Source of the DNA: Caldilineaceae bacterium
GTDB lineage: Bacteria > Chloroflexota > Anaerolineae > Caldilineales > Caldilineaceae
Reading direction: 5' to 3'
Length of the DNA: 58,257 nt
Assembly (NCBI GenBank): GCA_019637685.1
Contig: JAHBVF010000041.1
Span: forward strand, 1-58,257
Every line of letters starts with the position of its first letter. Positions within the stretch are counted from its first letter, which is position 1. The position numbers and the translations under genes were made by a program. Under the pieces are notes generated by a model, which saw only the letters and a list, made by a program, of their open reading frames with translations, did not search any database and had not been told where the DNA came from. Shown here piece after piece: positions 54,660 through 58,257 of the stretch.

Positions 54660-55934
54660 ATGACTCTGAGCAAAAAAGTAACTATCAGCATCACCGCAGC
54701 AATTTTGACCCTGGCCTTTGCCCTGCTGCTTGTAACTGAAAATGTCTATGGACAGCAGCCCACCCAGACGGTTGTGTCCACCCTGCAAAATGTGCGGGCT
54801 TATACAGCCGCTGTCACACCGGGCGGGGCAAGCTTCGCCGTGGATCAGGGGCTTCTCTACACAGGCGAACCGGGCAACTGGCAGCTTGTGGAGACACCCG
54901 ATTCCCTGATTGTGAATGCAGTGGCCGTGGACAGCCAGCGCCCGCAGACAGTTGTCATCGGGGCCGGCGACCGCAGCGTTCTCTACATTTCTCGTGATGG
55001 GGGCGCATCCTGGCAGAAGGTGGCACTGGAGAGCGAGATTCCCAGCGGCATCACCAGCCTGACGATTGACAGCGCCAACCGGCTGATCTACGCGGGAACC
55101 TTTACCAACGGTGTCTACCGTCTGCGGGATGTGGGCAGCAGTGTGATTGCCGCCGGCCATCTGCTGTTGGATGAACCAGTGCAGCAGGTCGTTGCGGACA
55201 GCACAGGCACGGGTATGGCCTTTGTGCGCACTGAATGGAATCTGTACCGGGCCGAAGAGTTGGGTCTGCGCTGGCAACTGATCGACAACCTGCCCAGCCC
55301 GGCCACGGCCATCGTCATTGCCGGCACGCCCTCCACGGCTTATGTGGGCACAGCCAGCAGCGGTGTTGTGAAGAGCAGCGACGGAATTACGTGGCAGTCA
55401 GCCAATCAGGGGCTAGGCTATACCCCCGGCTCTCAGCTTTATATCAGTGCCCTGGCCAACGATCCGCTGCAACCGAATGTGATCTATGCAGCCACAAACC
55501 TGATTTTCGGTTCCGCCAACGCCCACATCACACCTGTGGCCCTGGCAATGAGCTACGACGCCGGCGGCAATTGGCAGTCAACGGATGGCACACTGGATGC
55601 GGTGTTGACCGACCTGATGCCTGTGGCCGGTATGACGGGGGCGGTCTATGGCCTGTCTGAACGCAGCCGCACGCCCCTGGCCCTGGGCGAAACTACCCGC
55701 CCAGTTGTGGCCCAACCTGTGATGGAACCCGTGACCGCCGCCCCCATGGAAGCGTTGGAACTGTGGCGGGTGATCGCTTGGGTCGTGGCTGGCCTTTCCA
55801 CCACAGCCCTCACCCTTCTGGTGGCCTATGACGTTTGGCAGGATGTGCGCCGACGCAAGGAGGAAGAGGCTCGCCTGGCCGCTCGCTTCCCCCACGCCCG
55901 TCGCTTGCGGCAGAGTGGACCCTATGGGGTCTAG
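54660..55934 (+). CDS. Membrane-anchored BNR/YCF48-like repeat protein
   Basis: This 424-residue protein has an N-terminal signal/TM (KVTISITAAILTLAFALLLVTENVYG) and a C-terminal TM (VIAWVVAGLSTTALTLLVAYDVW, about 366-388) followed by a basic cytoplasmic tail. Between them are BNR/YCF48-type blades such as SVLYISRDGGASWQKV, GVVKSSDGITWQSANQG and MSYDAGGNWQSTDG. Beta-propellers of this type often bind proteins or glycans; the partner is unknown. Monocistronic by position. Confidence 0.8.
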   Translation: MTLSKKVTISITAAILTLAFALLLVTENVYGQQPTQTVVSTLQNVRAYTAAVTPGGASFAVDQGLLYTGEPGNWQLVETPDSLIVNAVAVDSQRPQTVVIGAGDRSVLYISRDGGASWQKVALESEIPSGITSLTIDSANRLIYAGTFTNGVYRLRDVGSSVIAAGHLLLDEPVQQVVADSTGTGMAFVRTEWNLYRAEELGLRWQLIDNLPSPATAIVIAGTPSTAYVGTASSGVVKSSDGITWQSANQGLGYTPGSQLYISALANDPLQPNVIYAATNLIFGSANAHITPVALAMSYDAGGNWQSTDGTLDAVLTDLMPVAGMTGAVYGLSERSRTPLALGETTRPVVAQPVMEPVTAAPMEALELWRVIAWVVAGLSTTALTLLVAYDVWQDVRRRKEEEARLAARFPHARRLRQSGPYGV

Positions 55935-55999
55935 CGCAGTCAGTATGAAATCAATCGCCGTCGCTCCCCCCGGCGTGCGTTTATCATAAAGTGTGTAGG

Positions 56000-56038
56000 G
56001 CCACCGCCGGAAGATTTTCCGGCGGTGGCTCTCATTTT
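56000..56038. terminator. Strong hairpin terminator after the BNR-type gene
   Basis: A perfect 13-bp stem gccaccgccggaa / ttccggcggtggc with loop gatt is followed by tctcattttt. The rest of the 338-bp gap 55935-56272 holds no convincing gene; a tatact at about 56172 could be a -10 for the next gene but has no clear -35. Confidence 0.8.
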
Positions 56039-56272
56039 TGGGCGAAAAACCGCCCGCAGGTGAACGGCAGGTAAAGGACTGGCAGCCCCTGTCGGTAACG
56101 CCAGTAGGTGACTGTCGCCAAGAGCGCGGCAGAACTGGCGGCAGGGTCGTGGAGAGAGACAGAAAATCGCTCTATACTTAGCTCAGCAGTCAAGCAGGTC
56201 ACACAAGCTAACGAGTGCCCTGAACCAGAACTACCAGTTAGTACAATCAATCATTCATGAAGGAGACAACAA

Positions 56273-56527
56273 ATGTGGAGCTTTATCGTTTGGATTTTGG
56301 TGGGTGCGCTTGCAGGTTGGATCGCCGGTGAAGTGATGCGCGGTGATGGCTTCGGCTTCCTGGGCAATGTGATCGTCGGCGTCCTGGGCGCATTGCTGGG
56401 CGGGTGGCTCTTCGGCATTATCGGTCTGGACCCCAGCTATGGATTTATCGGCTCGCTGATTACAGCGGTGATCGGTGCGGTAGTCCTACTCTTCGTCATC
56501 GGTCTTGTGCGCCGGCCCGCTGCGTAG
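56273..56527 (+). CDS. GlsB/YeaQ/YmgE-family stress-associated membrane protein
   Basis: This 84-residue protein has three TM segments with glycine motifs: SFIVWILVGALAGWIAGEVM, FLGNVIVGVLGALLGGWLFGIIGL and FIGSLITAVIGAVVLLFVIGLV. It matches the transglycosylase-associated family. The family is often induced by stress; its role is not known. AAGGAGA lies upstream. Confidence 0.88.
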   Translation: MWSFIVWILVGALAGWIAGEVMRGDGFGFLGNVIVGVLGALLGGWLFGIIGLDPSYGFIGSLITAVIGAVVLLFVIGLVRRPAA

Positions 56528-56598
56528 GTACTGACCCTACGAGCGGCCAAGGGTCTATCCCCTGAATAGCACAATTATGGCAATAGAAGTATTTCAAC

Positions 56599-56632
56599 AG
56601 AGGCAGGGCAATCGAACGATTGCCCTGCCTCT
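56599..56632. terminator. 16-bp perfect inverted repeat (terminator-like)
   Basis: agaggcagggcaatcg (56599-56614) and its exact complement (56617-56632) are separated by two A residues. It lies between the GlsB-like and M48 genes, with no T-tract. An operator is possible too. Confidence 0.5.
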
Positions 56633-56701
56633 CGTTCAAAACGTCCTATCAACGCTCAAATTTTTCATCGCTGATAGCTATCTATCGAGGAGGAATGAAC
56701 T

Positions 56702-57571
56702 ATGCGAAGGCCACTTTCCACACAACCCCGTCGGTTTTCACGCGGCGCTCGTTCCTCTGGAGGGAGCCTGAAGAGTCGCCTGATCATCGGTATTGTGCTG
56801 GCTCTCTTTTCCATCGGGGCCTATTTCTTTGGGACACAGGAAGTCTACAACCCGATTACCGAAGAGAATCAGCGGGTTTCCATGAGCGTTGACCAGGAAA
56901 TTCAATTGGGCTTGCAGGCTGCACCGCAGATGGCCCAACAATTTGGCGGTCTGCACCCAGACAGCCGTGCCCAGGCACTGGTCGATGAGGTGGGCCAGCG
57001 GATTGTCCAGAATTCGGCTGCCGGGGAAACCGACTATCAGTTTGAGTTCCACCTGCTGGCTGATAACAAGACGATCAACGCCTTTGCCCTGCCGGGTGGA
57101 CAGATTTTCATCACGGCTGCCCTCTACGAGCGCTTCCAGACAGAAGGCCAGTTGGCCGGTGTGTTGGGTCACGAGATCGGCCATGTGGTGGGTCGCCACT
57201 CAGCCGAACAGATGGCGAAGGCCCGCTTGACGGAAGGTCTGGCCGGGGCCGCGGGCGTTGTGGTGACAAATCCCGACAATCCCCAGAGCAGCGCGCAGAT
57301 GGCCGCGGTCGTTGCCCAGATGGTGAATATGAAGCACGGACGGGACGACGAACTGGAGTCCGACCGGCTGGGGATGCGCTTTATGGCCGATGCTGGCTAC
57401 GATCCCCGCGCGCTGTTAACGGTGATGGAAATTCTGGCCGAGTCGAATGGAGGCCAGGCGCAACCGGAATTTTTCAGCACACATCCCAACCCGGAACGGC
57501 GCAGCGAGCGAATTCAAGAGGCGATTGAGGCAGAGTTCCCCAATGGCGTGCCTGATGACCTGATTCAGTAG
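56702..57571 (+). CDS. M48-family zinc metalloprotease
   Basis: This 289-residue peptidase is anchored by one N-terminal TM (LIIGIVLALFSIGAYFFG, about 27-44). It carries the zinc motif HEIGH (157-161) within LAGVLGHEIGHVVGRHSAEQ, an upstream INAFALPGGQIFITAALYE and the third ligand Glu in DDELESDRLGMRFM. The organisation is like M48C (BepA/LoiP) peptidases that act on extracytoplasmic proteins. The start ATG has GAGGAGG upstream. It lies beside a stress-type membrane protein, which supports a quality-control role. Confidence 0.9.
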   Translation: MRRPLSTQPRRFSRGARSSGGSLKSRLIIGIVLALFSIGAYFFGTQEVYNPITEENQRVSMSVDQEIQLGLQAAPQMAQQFGGLHPDSRAQALVDEVGQRIVQNSAAGETDYQFEFHLLADNKTINAFALPGGQIFITAALYERFQTEGQLAGVLGHEIGHVVGRHSAEQMAKARLTEGLAGAAGVVVTNPDNPQSSAQMAAVVAQMVNMKHGRDDELESDRLGMRFMADAGYDPRALLTVMEILAESNGGQAQPEFFSTHPNPERRSERIQEAIEAEFPNGVPDDLIQ

Positions 57572-57625
57572 GGCGGACTCGGTTTGTCGCGAAACAGTAC
57601 AGGAAGAAAGCAAGGAGGACTGCGC

Positions 57626-58069
57626 ATGAAAAAGTATACGCGTTTTGGTGTTATGATCGCCTCATCAACGGTTGTGATGCTGGGATTGATGTATTTGAAT
57701 ACATACCAAATCGATCACATCTTTTTCAGCGAAACCCGATTCTATATGGCGCTTGTGATGGGTGCGGCGATGGCTGTAATTATGCTGGCCTTTATGCAAC
57801 AGATGTACGACAACCGGCGCGCCAATCTGATTATCTATGCCAGCAGCGTTCTTGTCTTTGTCCTGGCGCTGTGGCTGGTGCGCAGCCAACGCACAGTGGA
57901 AGACGTCTCCTGGATGAAGGCGATGATCCCCCACCATTCCATCGCCATCCTGACCAGCGAACGCGCGCAGATTTCTGATCCTCGGGTTCGCCAACTGGCG
58001 GATGATATCATCGAAGCCCAACGCCGGGAGATCGAGGAGATGAAGGCGCTGATCAAAGAACTGGAATAA
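57626..58069 (+). CDS. DUF305-domain membrane protein
   Basis: This 147-residue protein has three TM helices (about 8-25, 36-56, 65-82) and a C-terminal cytoplasmic or periplasmic helix domain with the DUF305 signature SWMKAMIPHHSIAI and IIEAQRREIEEMKALI. The HH pair often binds metal in DUF305 proteins. Only the second half of the usual DUF305 helical bundle is present. AAGGAGG lies upstream. Confidence 0.85.
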   Translation: MKKYTRFGVMIASSTVVMLGLMYLNTYQIDHIFFSETRFYMALVMGAAMAVIMLAFMQQMYDNRRANLIIYASSVLVFVLALWLVRSQRTVEDVSWMKAMIPHHSIAILTSERAQISDPRVRQLADDIIEAQRREIEEMKALIKELE

Positions 58070-58125
58070 TCCTTGCATCCACTACAAAAAGGTGACTTCC
58101 TCGTCGCGGGGCGCTGTGACGCAGG

Positions 58126-58160
58126 TAGAAGTTCGACTTTTCAGAAAGGTCGAACTTCTG
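58126..58160. repeat. CGACTTTTCAG-type hairpin
   Basis: agaagttcgac (58127-58137) and gtcgaacttct (58149-58159) pair perfectly; the loop includes ttttcagaaag. Related to 15659-15693. Confidence 0.6.
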
Positions 58161-58223
58161 TAGTCGAATAACTTTGTTTACAGTGTACTCATTACACCGT
58201 AAATTAAGTGATTTGACGTTTCT

Positions 58224-58246
58224 GTAGGTGCAGTTTTGAACTGCAC
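58224..58246. repeat. GTAGGTGCAG-type hairpin
   Basis: gtgcagtt ttg aactgcac is a perfect 8-bp stem preceded by gtag. It belongs to the family found at 32655-32720. Confidence 0.6.
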
Positions 58247-58257
58247 AGGCAGCCGAA

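Noticed and set aside
56032..56250. 72-codon minus-strand frame before the GlsB-like gene
   Set aside because: No ribosome-binding site or recognisable motif; it begins in the likely upstream control region and runs into a terminator.

Overview
The window looks like a chromosomal segment of a GC-rich, probably Chloroflexota bacterium (Caldilinea/Anaerolineae-like). This placement is inferred from a LysW-dependent aminoadipate lysine pathway (otherwise mainly Deinococcus-Thermus and archaea), large secreted beta-helix/Calx-beta proteins, a BTAD/NB-ARC/TPR regulator, and intergenic spacers packed with short tandem-unit hairpins. No rRNA, tRNA, CRISPR array, transposase or prophage gene was seen.

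Layout. 1-9435: 3' part of a giant secreted modular protein (FG-GAP, DUF11, beta-helix, DUF11, ten Calx-beta modules). 9846-10628: secreted LamG-like protein. 11032-17855: five-gene oligopeptide ABC importer (oppABCDF) behind a good sigma-70 promoter. 18042-20360 (minus): hybrid histidine kinase, divergent from 20668-23388, a secreted protein whose N-terminal two thirds resemble the animal vitellogenin lipid-transfer module. 23465-26647 (minus): SARP-like regulator, divergent from 26847-31040 (FAD oxidoreductase, DUF2568 protein, MFS transporter, APH-like phosphotransferase). 31037-45852: lysine region (homocitrate synthase, homoaconitase LysT/LysU, homoisocitrate dehydrogenase, LysW, LysX, LysY, LysZ, LysJ) with interspersed Uma2, NUDIX, GNAT, PlsY, methyltransferase, DUF402 and membrane-protein genes. 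45826-47772 (minus): TPR-diguanylate cyclase. 48034-58069: nucleotidyltransferase, two related lipoproteins, methyltransferase plus NUDIX, PAC2 protein, LysK, a BNR-type membrane protein, GlsB-like protein, M48 protease and DUF305 protein.

How the genes work together. Homocitrate synthase, homoaconitase and homoisocitrate dehydrogenase make 2-oxoadipate. An aminotransferase (LysN, not in this window) would give aminoadipate. LysX attaches it to the C-terminal Glu of LysW, LysZ phosphorylates, LysY reduces, LysJ transaminates, and LysK releases lysine. Upstream of homocitrate synthase is what reads as a complete lysine attenuator: promoter, an 18-codon leader peptide with five lysines, an antiterminator segment directly after its stop codon, and a strong intrinsic terminator.

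The second striking theme is hairpins built from 7-8 bp tandem units followed by their inverted copy, in nearly every spacer of the lysine region and in several others. Different spacers use different units (GTGAAAC, GAGATT, TTGATTGG, CGCAGAT and others). Some run into coding sequence and supply stop codons, C-termini or in-frame inserts. One pair of arms flanks a four-helix-bundle (23S-intervening-sequence family) gene that reads in frame into lysJ.
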